DNA of 34,152 nt from Mycobacterium scrofulaceum (GCF_002086735.1 NZ_MVIJ01000050.1:1-34152); one strand, 5' to 3'. Positions 24,940-32,280 are shown, counted from the stretch's first letter. A program made the numbers and translations. The notes: generated by a model from the sequence alone, not told the origin.

Positions 24940-26030
24940 ATGGCGGCCCTACCCGACCGGGGCAGCCGCGACGATTTGCCCATAACGCCTGCCGACGCGG
25001 CACGGCGCTGGCTGTTTATGCATCTGGACAGCGGTTATACGGGCGGCCGGCGGTTTTCTGCGGACGCTGAGAAGAGGTGGACCGCCTATCGTCAGGAACA
25101 GGCATCGACTCCAGAGCAAAGGACACCCATCGTGAGCGCACCGTTTGACCATCCGCTCGATATCCGGACCGACGAGCTGATCAGCGAGTTCATCAGCGCG
25201 ATGGATTCGGCCGGCATCGCCGAGCAACCACACATCTTCGGTACCTTCCCGACTGATGGTGGCGACTGGCTTCAACCGATGCACGACGTCACCGCCGAGG
25301 GCTGGTATGTCCCCACCACATTTGGGCCGGCGCCGGGATACGTCATAACCCGAACCGCAACGATGTACCCCCTGTCGCAGCCAAGGGAACTCGCGCAGAC
25401 CGCCGTCGCGCGGGAACCTGAACTTGCACTGCCAAGTGTGAGCAAAAATCCGGGCCTCGCGGAGTGGACCCTGTTTCTACACAACTGCATCCAAGAAGCT
25501 GACCGGGACATCATCGACCGCGCCCTGTGCGCAGAGAACATCGACGATAGAGCTGGAATCATGACCGTCGAGTTCATCTCTCAGATGCGCGCTCGTGAAA
25601 TCGCGCCCACCCGACAGCTTTCGTACACCTCGGCCAGGAGCTGCTGGACGGGGGCATGTGCGAGACCGACCTGGAAGCAGAAACAATCAGCGGAGTGGAG
25701 ACTGATGGCTGGCTACTGGAACCGCCGCGTGATGCAGAGCTTTTCGACTACACCAACGAGCCGGTGCACCGCGCTAGCCGCTCCTACGTGATTACTCCTC
25801 GAGCTGAAAGATTCCTGCTACGCCAACCCAGCTCGCTGGCCAAGTCTGGTGCGGGGGTTCCTATAGTTTGCGTTCCGAGCGCTAGCAGGCATCCCTCGGT
25901 CGGCCCGCTGAACTTCGATGTTCGGGAAGATCGAGCAGAGATTTTCGATGAAATCGAGGACTACATCGCAGTCATCTGCCATGCGCTGAACCGGCTTGAC
26001 GGCATAATCGACGAGTCGGAGATCGGGTGA
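24940..26030 (+). pseudogene. Uncharacterised gene split by a frameshift near 25600-25625
   Basis: Two overlapping frames make one continuous protein of about 360 residues. The first frame (24940-25791) looks coding up to REIAPTRQL and then turns Arg/Trp/Thr-rich. The -1 frame is open across the join and reads FVHLGQELLDGGMCETDLEAE, leading directly into the 25656-26030 frame (GWLLEPPRDAELFDYTNE to the end). No family is recognised. The first part has WTAYRQEQ and an acidic region (EFISAMDSAGIAEQ); the second ends in an acidic helix. A one-base change in the strain or a sequencing error would explain it; no classical slippery heptamer was seen at the join. No ribosome binding site is clear before 24940. 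Confidence 0.6.
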
Positions 26031-26061
26031 AGCATCACGGGGCGGTGTTTCAAGTGGAAGG

Positions 26062-26322
26062 TCAGGTCAGCACATCGGGGCCGAGATAGCGAATGACCGG
26101 GGTTGCGCCGTCAAGGTCCCACAGGATCAGGTAATCACGGTCGGGGTCGGGGATGGTGATCGCCCATAGCCGGCCGGGCCGGATGAGGCGCCGGCGGACC
26201 GCCGCGGCAGCAGAATCGGCTTCGATGCGGTCGAGCCATTCGTCAATCCGCGCCGCTAAGGCGGGGTGGGCGTCGTAGAGCCGCACCAATTCGTCGTGAG
26301 GCTCCGGGTCCATCTCCAGCAC
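26062..26322 (-). CDS. RelE-like small protein, candidate toxin
   Basis: 86 residues. The N-terminal helices (LVRLYDAHPALAARIDEWLDRIEAD) and a C-terminal strand pattern (LWAITIPDPDRDYLILWDLDGATPVIRYLG) resemble the RelE/ParE fold, where strand residues form the ribosome- or gyrase-facing surface. It matches no named subfamily that I can recognise, so the role as a toxin is a guess from size, fold pattern and context. It has no same-strand antitoxin; the AbrB-like gene at 26402 is divergent from it, 79 bases away, with a palindromic stretch between them. Confidence 0.55.
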   Translation of the reverse strand: MLEMDPEPHDELVRLYDAHPALAARIDEWLDRIEADSAAAAVRRRLIRPGRLWAITIPDPDRDYLILWDLDGATPVIRYLGPDVLT

Positions 26323-26347
26323 ATTCAGATCCTACCCCAATACCCCG

Positions 26348-26381
26348 TTGCCCCTAAGCCCCAATTGAACATCTGGGGCAA
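26348..26381. promoter_or_regulatory. Nested inverted repeats between divergent RelE-like and AbrB-like genes
   Basis: GCCCCA (26358-26363) pairs with TGGGGC (26374-26379), and TTGCCCC (26348-26354) pairs with GGGGCAA (26375-26381). The two inverted repeats share their right arm. The position between divergent starts suggests a shared operator, perhaps for the AbrB-like protein. Confidence 0.4.
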
Positions 26382-26388
26382 GGCGGGT

Positions 26389-26394
26389 TATCAT
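26389..26394 (+). promoter_or_regulatory. -10 element for a leaderless AbrB-like transcript
   Basis: TATCAT fits the mycobacterial -10 consensus (TANNNT) and ends 8 bases before the GTG at 26402. Transcription would begin at about 26401-26402, giving a leaderless mRNA, which agrees with the lack of a ribosome binding site. Confidence 0.35.
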
Positions 26395-26401
26395 TGACTA
26401 T

Positions 26402-26635
26402 GTGGAACCCGTGGTGATTGAAGTGGATAGTCGGCGCCGAATCAGTCTGGGCAAACTAGGCCACCACGACAAGTATCTGGCGACCGAGCAGGCCGATGGA
26501 ACGATCGTGTTGGAACCAGCGGTCATCTTGAGTGCAGCCGAACACGCTTATCTACGAAATCCATCGCTGCAGCGGCAAATTGAAGACAATCGAGCCCATC
26601 CCGAGCGGCGGCGCGGGAGGCCCTCTCGCGCTTAG
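26402..26635 (+). CDS. AbrB/SpoVT-like small protein, candidate antitoxin
   Basis: 77 residues from GTG at 26402. The N-terminal part has a swapped-hairpin AbrB-type pattern: VVIEVDSRRRISLGKLGHHDKYLATEQADGTIVLEPA (4-40), with the R-R-I-S-L-G core. The C-terminal tail (from about 41, LSAAEHAYLRNPSLQRQIEDNRAHPERRRGRPSRA) would wrap a toxin, as in VapB-like antitoxins. It is the only partner in reach of the divergent RelE-like gene. No ribosome binding site is present, consistent with leaderless expression. The gap to the next gene (26636-26826) shows no feature. Confidence 0.6.
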   Translation: MEPVVIEVDSRRRISLGKLGHHDKYLATEQADGTIVLEPAVILSAAEHAYLRNPSLQRQIEDNRAHPERRRGRPSRA

Positions 26636-26826
26636 GTTCTCTCCCAACTGCTTACCGCTTGCAGTCATCACCACTGCCCGCTATGAGAGAAGGCGGAGGC
26701 AGTCAAGCAGATAATGAGACCTCAAAGTTGCCGGGCGGCACGGGTGGTCGAAGGACAGTGGTAACTGCGTTTTGGGATGCCCCTATCGTCGCCCGGGCTT
26801 TCCGTACAAACCACCTGCCTGGCGGC

Positions 26827-27813
26827 TCAGAGTTGGTAGCTACCGCCCTGAATGGAGATGTGCGATCCAGTCAAAACCGCACCATCCCAACGGGTTTTCT
26901 CAATCAGAATGTCAGTAAGGCGGGCACCCGTCAGGTTGGCACCACGAAAATCGACGTTGTAAAGGGTTGCGCCATCCATGTCGGCTCCGGTGAGGTTCGC
27001 ACCGCGGAAGTCGGTCGTTTGGGACCCGTTTAACTGGCATTGTCGCAGCTTCGCGTTCGTTAAATTCGCCCCCCGAAAATCAGCGCCACCGAGCGCGGTT
27101 TTGTAGAAATCCGCTCCTACGAGAACTGCGCCGAGCCATACCGAGTTACCGGCCTCGGCTTCGGAAAGGCGCATTCCGCAGGCTCGCGCGGCGGGCGCGG
27201 TCACGTGCGCCAAGTTTGCCCCCAGGGCGTCGAAACCATCGAGTTCTGCTCCGGTGAGGTCCGCCCCCGCGAGGACTGCCCCCAAGGATGCGGAAGCACC
27301 TATTAGCCGTGCTCCTACCAGCTTTGCCTTCTCGAAACTCGCCGTGCCAAGCCTGGCTCCGGTCAGGTCCGCGCCGGCTAGGTGACACCCGTCGAAGTCC
27401 ACCGGCTGGGCTTGGCTGAAGTCAGCACCCCGCAGATCCGCGCGCGTGTAATCGGTTAGTCTGCGCAACAACAATGCCAACACCTGCGCGGCACCGCTGC
27501 GGACATGGTCTGAAACTCGGTAAGCCCCATCGCCTCGGACTACCGCACAGCACAGGTCTGTTGCGGCCCGAAGCACAGACGTTGTGGCCCCTTCGGGGCC
27601 GACCAGCTCAAACAGCGCTTGGAGTCCACGGCTGTGTGACTTTGACTCTTGTGCGCGCAAATCGTCGACGACGGCCTGAAAATCACGATCGGTGTACATA
27701 TCCGCATTGTCGTGCAAGAGTGCGACACGGCGGTGGTTTACCCGTCCGGCCGCCCGGTGCGCCGCCGGTAGAGCCGCCGGGTCGGTGCAATTGTTGCACT
27801 CCGTCGTCAACAC
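26827..27813 (-). CDS. Pentapeptide-repeat protein
   Basis: 328 residues if GTG 27813 is the start; ATG 27699 (residue 39, MYTDRDF) is an alternative. The N-terminal 110 residues are helical and match nothing recognised. From about 118 the protein consists of pentapeptide repeats of the form A(D/N)LxG: RADLRGADFSQAQ, AGADLTGARLG, AGADLTGAELD, RGANLTNAKL, RGANLTGADMD, RGANLTGARL. These make a right-handed quadrilateral beta-helix. Some family members (MfpA, Qnr) mimic DNA and protect gyrase, but most are of unknown function, and no gyrase-binding feature can be claimed here. A large palindrome lies directly upstream. Confidence 0.85.
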   Translation of the reverse strand: MLTTECNNCTDPAALPAAHRAAGRVNHRRVALLHDNADMYTDRDFQAVVDDLRAQESKSHSRGLQALFELVGPEGATTSVLRAATDLCCAVVRGDGAYRVSDHVRSGAAQVLALLLRRLTDYTRADLRGADFSQAQPVDFDGCHLAGADLTGARLGTASFEKAKLVGARLIGASASLGAVLAGADLTGAELDGFDALGANLAHVTAPAARACGMRLSEAEAGNSVWLGAVLVGADFYKTALGGADFRGANLTNAKLRQCQLNGSQTTDFRGANLTGADMDGATLYNVDFRGANLTGARLTDILIEKTRWDGAVLTGSHISIQGGSYQL

Positions 27814-27827
27814 GAATCCGTTGATGC

Positions 27828-27864
27828 GCCAGCACTATTCGTCACAGTGACGAATAGTGCTGGC
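27828..27864. repeat. Perfect palindrome, 18-base arms around one central base
   Basis: The left arm is GCCAGCACTATTCGTCAC (27828-27845), 27846 is A, and the right arm 27847-27864 is its exact reverse complement. The palindrome lies between the RelE toxin stop (27931) and the pentapeptide-repeat start (27813), both on the minus strand. It could be an operator, a terminator stem without T-run, or a mobile-element end. Its core TTCGTCACAGTGACG recurs at 30148-30162 on the opposite strand. Confidence 0.85.
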
Positions 27865-27930
27865 CTCGTCGGCCTGGTTCGTCGACAGGGCCAGCGCCGC
27901 GGAAGTGCACCGCTCACACTGGCGGGCCGC

Positions 27931-28212
27931 TCATGGTTGGCGGTAGATGTGTGCGCGGTGCTCGATGCGACCGATCAACAGGACCCGGTCGTCTTCGAGA
28001 ATCCGGAATGCGACGCGGTAATCGCCGCGCCGGGCGACGCGCCAGCCAGCGAATTCGAAGCTCAACGGTTTGGATAGCCGGTTCGGGTCGGTGGGCAGTG
28101 TGCCTGTGATGAATTCGGCGATCGCTTTGGCGACTTTCAGCGGTAGACGGTCGAGTGCCCGGATCGCGGTAGGCGAGAAGTGAACGGACCAGGACGCTTC
28201 TTCGCAGCTCAC
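27931..28212 (-). CDS. relE: RelE-family toxin
   Basis: 93 residues, normal RelE length. Motifs: a long N-terminal helix region (SPTAIRALDRLPLKVAKAIAEFI), KPLSFEFAGWRVARRGDYRVAFRIL (basic strand face), and a C-terminal VLLIGRIEHRAHIYR with the conserved R-x-x-x-H-R-x-x-x-Y pattern. RelE toxins cleave mRNA at the ribosome. The GTG start overlaps the antitoxin stop (GTGA), a typical antitoxin-first operon. It resembles the YefM-YoeB/RelJK-type modules of mycobacteria. Confidence 0.92.
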   Translation of the reverse strand: MSCEEASWSVHFSPTAIRALDRLPLKVAKAIAEFITGTLPTDPNRLSKPLSFEFAGWRVARRGDYRVAFRILEDDRVLLIGRIEHRAHIYRQP

Positions 28213-28478
28213 CTGAGTCCGTATCGCCGGCGGATCTCCTCGCCAGTGACGGTATTGCCGGCAGCGTAGTCGGCATCGGCCTGCGCGAGGTCTTCGGCAA
28301 AACCGGGTGTTCGCAGTGCGTGCAGCGTCTCGTTGAGTGAATCCAGATCGTCGGCAGACATCAGGACCGCGGCGGCGCGCCCGTGTCGGGTGATCTGAAT
28401 GATTTCGTGGGTGGTGTCGGCCTCGTCGACGAGCGCGGAGAGCTTGTCCTTGGCCTCCGAGAGCGGTACGTTCTTCAT
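28209..28478 (-). CDS. Phd/YefM-family antitoxin
   Basis: 89 residues. The N-terminal DNA-binding fold is clear: MKNVPLSEAKDKLSALVDEADTTHEIIQITRHGRAAAVLMSADDLDSL (1-48), with the LSEAK and TRHGRxAAVL signatures. The C-terminal tail (from about 55) should bind the toxin. It is the first gene of the operon and ends inside the toxin start. Two palindromic 11-base sites directly upstream suggest autoregulation. Confidence 0.93.
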   Translation of the reverse strand: MKNVPLSEAKDKLSALVDEADTTHEIIQITRHGRAAAVLMSADDLDSLNETLHALRTPGFAEDLAQADADYAAGNTVTGEEIRRRYGLR

Positions 28479-28488
28479 GGTAAAACTA

Positions 28489-28528
28489 TAGCCTAATTAT
28501 TAGCCGCCACCTAGCCTAACAGTTAGCC
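28489..28528. promoter_or_regulatory. Tandem operator sites of the Phd/RelE operon
   Basis: Two 17-base sequences, TAGCCTAATTATTAGCC (28489-28505) and TAGCCTAACAGTTAGCC (28512-28528), each centre on an 11-base palindrome (CTAAT-T-ATTAG and CTAAC-A-GTTAG). Their centres are 23 bases apart, close to two helical turns. They lie 10 to 50 bases upstream of the antitoxin ATG. Confidence 0.65.
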
Positions 28529-28593
28529 GATAATGTACGGATGGTCAACCAATTGCCGCCGGAGAACCGGCGGGTTATCGGCTCGGGCGCACG

Positions 28594-29259
28594 TCAGATG
28601 ACGGAGTAGCCGAGCCGTTCCGCGGTGCCGGCGAGCCGCGAGACCAAGGCGGGATGTGTCAGTGGCAGGGAGATGGTCGGCCGTTGGGGCATGGCGGTGG
28701 CGCCGGGCAAGAAGAGGGCTGCGCACGGGTGGCCGGCGAATCGGCTGTTGTAGCGAACGCCGTCGAGATCGGGGAACGCTTCGACGATGGCGCGCGCCCA
28801 CCGTTGTGTGATCGGGTGCGGAGCGGTCGACATCGCGAAGGTTCCTCCGGCCCTGGTTGCCCAGGCCCCGTCACTGTCGACGGCCAGATCGAGCAGGGAC
28901 AACGTCCGGGTGAAGGCAAGCCCGGTCAGGTACGGACGGACGCGAGCACGGTCGATTGTGCGATCGCCTTGGAAGGCCTCGGCGATCGCTGCATCGAGTG
29001 TGCCTGCCCCATACCACACCGCGCAGTCGGCGTGTTCCCGAGCGGGCTCGGGATGCGGATCGAAGCGCAGCACTGGGCCGTAGTGGCGGAATTCGTTCCA
29101 CGCCAACACAAAATCGCCTTCGGTGCGGTGCACTCGCCACCAGGTCTCCGACGAAGAGACGATGCGAAGCTCCGCGTCGCGGATGCCGATCTTGCGCAGC
29201 TGCGATCCAGGCGGCGGATCAGGCAAGGTTAAATGAGGCCAGGTGGGGCCAGGCGTCAT
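28594..29259 (-). CDS. RES-domain toxin (NAD+-consuming type)
   Basis: 221 residues. The RES domain spans about 40-215: the conserved Arg in WWRVHR, the YGAGTLDAAIAEAF segment with the catalytic Glu, APHPITQRWARAIVEAFPDLDG, the RYNSR motif with the conserved Ser, and the LFLPG end. RES toxins (such as MbcT of M. tuberculosis) break down NAD+ when not held by the Xre-type antitoxin. Its ATG overlaps the antitoxin stop (ATGA). A fragment of a second RES gene lies at 30590. Confidence 0.9.
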   Translation of the reverse strand: MTPGPTWPHLTLPDPPPGSQLRKIGIRDAELRIVSSSETWWRVHRTEGDFVLAWNEFRHYGPVLRFDPHPEPAREHADCAVWYGAGTLDAAIAEAFQGDRTIDRARVRPYLTGLAFTRTLSLLDLAVDSDGAWATRAGGTFAMSTAPHPITQRWARAIVEAFPDLDGVRYNSRFAGHPCAALFLPGATAMPQRPTISLPLTHPALVSRLAGTAERLGYSVI

Positions 29260-29843
29260 CGGCTGGCCCAGTCGGCCGCCTCAACAAGGCGCAAGACCGG
29301 GTCGACGTCGCCGCCGCTTTGAAGCCACTCCAACGGGTGTACCGGGCGACTCTGCAGCGCCAGATCCGGATGGGGGGTACGCAGGAACCCCGCGACTGCC
29401 ACCGGATGCAAGTTGGGTGCCAGTGCGACGAATACCCGGTCCAAACCCCGAATCTGCTTGTGGGGCAGGCCTGTCTGCGGGTCAGTCTCGAACTGCAGCG
29501 CCGGAAATACCCAGGCACCATTGTCATTGATCGCCCAGAGCGTCCTGGCGAGCCGGCGCTGGCGCACGCGCGATTCGTTGACGTTCAACGCTATCGCCAC
29601 TTCGCGGGCCGAGTGGGCGGTGTTGACGAGCAGTGCCACGTGGGCCACCGTGTCGGCGGCAACCCGCGCGTATGCATCCGGGTCTTCCGTGAAACCGGCG
29701 TCATCGAGGAGGCGCGCCTCATCCGGGGAAAGCTCGGCAGCCCAGGGCCGGATGGCCGGGAGTGTCTTGAGCGCGGCGAGCATGTCGTCGCGGCGGAGAC
29801 GGAACTTCTGATACAACAAGACGTCGAGCTCGTCAGCAGTCAT
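29256..29843 (-). CDS. RES-partner antitoxin (Xre/MbcA/ParS-like)
   Basis: 195 residues from the ATG at 29843, preceded by GGAGGTG 8 bases away; a GTG at 29846 would add one residue. A helix-turn-helix (SAREVAIALNVNESRVRQRRLARTLWAI, about 78-106) is followed by the conserved C-terminal toxin-binding tail HPDLALQSRPVHPLEWLQSGGDVDPVLRLVEAADW, whose PLEWL-SGGD motif is typical of MbcA/ParS antitoxins. The N-terminus, about 75 residues, is an extra helical segment. It is first in the operon and overlaps the toxin by ATGA. Confidence 0.88.
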   Translation of the reverse strand: MTADELDVLLYQKFRLRRDDMLAALKTLPAIRPWAAELSPDEARLLDDAGFTEDPDAYARVAADTVAHVALLVNTAHSAREVAIALNVNESRVRQRRLARTLWAINDNGAWVFPALQFETDPQTGLPHKQIRGLDRVFVALAPNLHPVAVAGFLRTPHPDLALQSRPVHPLEWLQSGGDVDPVLRLVEAADWASR

Positions 29844-29864
29844 CACTCACACACCTCCACAGGA

Positions 29865-29897
29865 CTAACGTTACTTAACAATGTACGCTATCGTTAG
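29865..29897. promoter_or_regulatory. Operator/promoter region of the RES-antitoxin operon
   Basis: CTAACG (29865-29870) and CGTTAG (29892-29897) form an inverted repeat spanning a TACATT -10-like hexamer on the minus strand (complement of 29880-29885). TAACGTTA at 29866-29873 is itself a palindrome. It lies 20-55 bases before the antitoxin start. Confidence 0.45.
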
Positions 29898-30404
29898 CCA
29901 CCGGGCAAGGCCGGCTCGGCGTCCGTGAGCAAACCGACTCCCGGACAAGCATGACTGACGTGGGAGGGGTGGGGGCCGGCGATCACCTTGACAGGGCATG
30001 ACATGTCGCCGACGGCCGACTTGCGTCCTGTCGGTGTGCCAACGGTTGTCGATCGCACGGTGACGCGGCGTGCGCCTATCGGCGACCGAGTTATGGAATG
30101 CACTGTGTTGTCGATGGTTTCGCTGAACTACCACCACAGCGGAATACGTCACTGTGACGAAAGACGGTCGGTACCAGCTAGTTCGATGATACCCACCCCA
30201 ATGTGCCAGCGGCGACGATGGTCTGGTGCGCAGCGACCGGCGACCCGCTTCGCGGTGAATCTCTAGAAGCCGGTGTCGATCTTCTCCTGAGCGAACCCTG
30301 GTGTTGCGGCGGCTTGCCCCCGGCGGCGGGTGTAGGTGCGGGCACCTCACCGTGTCGGCGTCCAGCACCAATCATGCTTGTCTAGCAACGCGTTTTACGC
30401 GCTA
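29898..30404. other. Intergenic stretch without a supported gene
   Basis: Open frames here on both strands are Arg- and Pro-rich, without a recognisable domain. It contains the short palindrome at 30148-30160, which matches the core of the large palindrome at 27828-27864. Confidence 0.45.
30148..30162. promoter_or_regulatory. Second copy of the TTCGTCACAGTGACG core
   Basis: On the minus strand this reads TTCGTCACAGTGACG, identical to 15 bases at the centre of the large palindrome at 27828-27864. The inner 13 bases (CGTCAC-N-GTGACG) are palindromic. No gene directly follows, so its target is not clear. Confidence 0.45.
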
Positions 30405-30430
30405 TCATGGATAATCTACATTATCCATGA
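30405..30430. repeat. Perfect inverted repeat with 11-base arms
   Basis: TCATGGATAAT (30405-30415) and its exact complement at 30420-30430 flank a 4-base loop (CTAC). AT-rich and symmetric, it looks like an operator. It lies about 160 bases upstream of the RES-toxin remnant on the plus strand and may be what is left of that locus's promoter. Confidence 0.6.
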
Positions 30431-30589
30431 ATAGGGCCGCGGGCCGGCTCATTACTTGCTGAGGCATGACTGGTGCCTCCGGAGACAGGCCGGCGTCGTT
30501 CGCAGCACTCCTCGCTCACCGCGGCGCACGTAAGCGACGCACAATACGAAGGTTGGGTCTGGGTCCGAATCCGCAACCAACCGATTCGC

Positions 30590-30652
30590 GCTCCACACCC
30601 GATCACGCAACAGCGGTCACCCGCCATCGTCGAAGCCTTCCCCGAACTCGAG
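30590..30652 (+). pseudogene. RES-toxin fragment
   Basis: The plus-strand frame reads APHPITQQRSPAIVEAFPELE, which matches the APHPITQRWARAIVEAFPDLD segment of the RES toxin at 28594-29259. Homology is lost on both sides; downstream it runs into the minus-strand methyltransferase fragment. This is the remnant of a second, distinct RES locus cut by a rearrangement. Confidence 0.65.
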
Positions 30653-30850
30653 CCGTCGGGGGCTTCGAGTTCGCCGTCGCGCAGACGGACGAAAGTCGAC
30701 GCCCGCGGCGCGTACCAGCGGGTCGGCGAACGGGTCGTTGATCAGCGGCTCGGGTTCGATGCTGGCCAATACGCGCGGTGCAGCCACTATCGTCGCCGCC
30801 GCCCGCACGCTGGAAGCTAGATCCCGACTGTCGCTGTCGCTGCGTGCCAT
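30617..30850 (-). pseudogene. Truncated SAM-dependent methyltransferase (TIGR00027-type), N-terminal fragment
   Basis: From the ATG at 30850 the first 53 residues read as the N-terminus of a mycobacterial TIGR00027 methyltransferase: RDLASSVRAAATIVAAPRVLA and then PLINDPFADPLVRAAGVDF. The frame then changes into Arg-rich sequence that overlaps the RES remnant on the other strand, so the SAM-binding core is missing. It begins 8 bases after the stop of the methyltransferase at 30858-31783 and is a truncated tandem copy. Confidence 0.8.
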
Positions 30851-30857
30851 GGTGCTC

Positions 30858-31783
30858 CTAGTTCAGGTCGGCCCTGAGATAGACCACTTCGGCGAACGAG
30901 GCATCTGCAGCATCGATCGGTGGCAGCCCGCTCTCGGCTAGCATGTCCGCGTTGCTGCGGACAGCGGTCTCCCACGCACGGGTGGCGAAAAAGGCAGCCA
31001 CGTCCGACCGACCGCCGAAATACAGCAGTTCAGCAAAGTCGAGATCGAAACCGAGTTCTCGCCACCAATTGGACTGGTTCCCCGTGCGCCGCCGGAATTC
31101 GTCCTCATCGAGGTCATCGGCGTTGGTGGGATGCCAGTGGGTGGCGAAGCGGCTGCCAGACACGCTGAGCTTTACCACCTGGTCGAGCAGCCGGTCCTGA
31201 GCGTCGGCAGGCAGGTAGCCGAGCAGCCCTTCGGCGATCCAGGCGCTCGGCAGCGCTGGATCGAAACCGGTCCGTTGCAGTGCCGCCGGCCAGTCGTCGC
31301 GCAAGTCGATCGCCACCGTGCGCCGATCCGCCATTGGCTGTGCGCCCAGTTCGGCTAGCGTCGCGGTCTTGAATTCAATCACCTGCGGCTGGTCGACTTC
31401 GAACACGATGGTGCCGGGCGCCCACGGCAACCGGTAGGCGCGGGCATCCAATCCTGAGGCCACGATGACGGCTTGCCGGATGCCGTCCCGGGCGGCGTTG
31501 AGAAAGAAGTCGTCGAAATACTTGGTGCGCACCGCCATCCAGTCGATCATCGCCCGCATGCCTTTTGCCGCGTCGGCGCGGAGGCCTTGGAGCTCACCGG
31601 TGGCGAGTTTGGTGCAAAAATCAATCCCCACCCGGCGGACCAGCGGCTCGGCGAATGGATCGTTGATCACGGCGTCGAAGCTCTGCCGGCCGCCGCTCGT
31701 GCGGCAGCCGCAACGGTGGCTGTGGCCCCGACGCTGGTCGCCAGGTCCCACGTGTCGCCGTCGAACCGCGCGCTGCCTGCCAT
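30858..31783 (-). pseudogene. SAM-dependent methyltransferase (TIGR00027-type), frameshifted near codon 35
   Basis: The natural start is the ATG at 31783 (GGAGTA upstream), giving SARFDGDTWDLATSVGATAT and an Ala-rich helix before a stop around the GRASTP codons. The adjacent frame carries on with SFDAVINDPFAEPLVRRVGIDF and runs to the end at 30858. In family members these two pieces are contiguous, so one base has been gained or lost near 31680-31690; the span of 926 bases is not a multiple of three. The rest is intact: the SAM-binding motif AVIVASGLDARAYRLPW, FEVDQP, and AEGLLGYLPADAQDRLL. A longer frame from 31907 is open but has no family-like N-terminus. In mycobacteria these enzymes are numerous and mostly uncharacterised O-methyltransferase-like proteins. 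Confidence 0.8.
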
Positions 31784-31824
31784 CGCTACTCCTGAACATC
31801 TGGGTACTTAGCCAACGTAATGAT

Positions 31825-32028
31825 CTACCGAAACTGTACGCCTCGCTGCTGACCGCCGCTGCCGACGCTGTTATTCTCGCGAGATTCGGGCCAGTCACGA
31901 CCGGCACTGGCGGCGTGGGTTCGTCCGGTCACCCGGCGCTCGACTTTCGTCTGATCCTTTAAGCCCGCTGCGGCTCGGTCCATCAGATCCCGGGCGATGA
32001 CCGCGATTTCGGCTTCCTGGGCCTTCTA
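31825..32028 (-). pseudogene. Mu/TniA-type transposase, C-terminal end (left of IS110 insertion)
   Basis: The minus strand reads KAQEAEIAVIARDLMDRAAAG, then ERRVTGRTHAAS, ending at the stop at 31825-31827. This is the usual C-terminal tail of Mu-transposase-C (TniA-like) proteins, with the EAEIA and R-R-V-x-x-R-T features. The preceding part of the same gene is on the other side of the IS110 element at about 33344-33500. Confidence 0.65.
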
Positions 32029-32059
32029 AGTGCCCATGCAGTGGCTACCGTGCGGTCAG

Positions 32060-32250
32060 TGTCAGGGTGAGGTGCCGCTTGTTGCGGTGGTTGGATCCTG
32101 ATCACCTGATGTTTGGCTCGTACCGTCGGTGCCGCCTTCGGGTTGGCGTGCATACGTTTTGTCGGCATCAGGTGTGAAGGACCGGCCGGCGTGACTTGAT
32201 AGGAGCGTGGCATCCGCCCCCACTGAGGTTTGTCCGCCGACCGGCCCAAC
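32060..32250 (+). ncRNA. Candidate IS110 bridge RNA
   Basis: The leader can fold into a 5' hairpin (CCGC-TTGTT-GCGG, 32075-32087) and two large stem-loops. The first is closed by CACCTGATG (32103-32111) with CATCAGGTG (32166-32174) and holds an inner hairpin at 32130-32152. The second is closed by GGCCGG (32184-32189) with CCGGCC (32241-32246). Within the loops, TACGTTTT (32153-32160) pairs with the right flank at 33341-33348 (six Watson-Crick pairs plus G-U at each end), and ATAGGAG (32199-32205) equals the right end of the element (33335-33341). This matches the target and donor loops known for IS110 bridge RNAs, but no folding program was run. Confidence 0.5.
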
Positions 32251-32280
32251 CGTCACCTCACAGTGAAGGAGGCAACCACC

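Noticed and set aside
25605..25630. Programmed ribosomal frameshift at the join of the split hypothetical gene
   Set aside because: No X-XXY-YYZ heptamer or clear downstream stem was seen; a simple one-base change explains the sequence better.
29871..30371. Minus-strand frame of 166 residues upstream of the RES/Xre operon
   Set aside because: His/Arg/Pro-rich with no domain; it would overlap the promoter and operator of the antitoxin gene.
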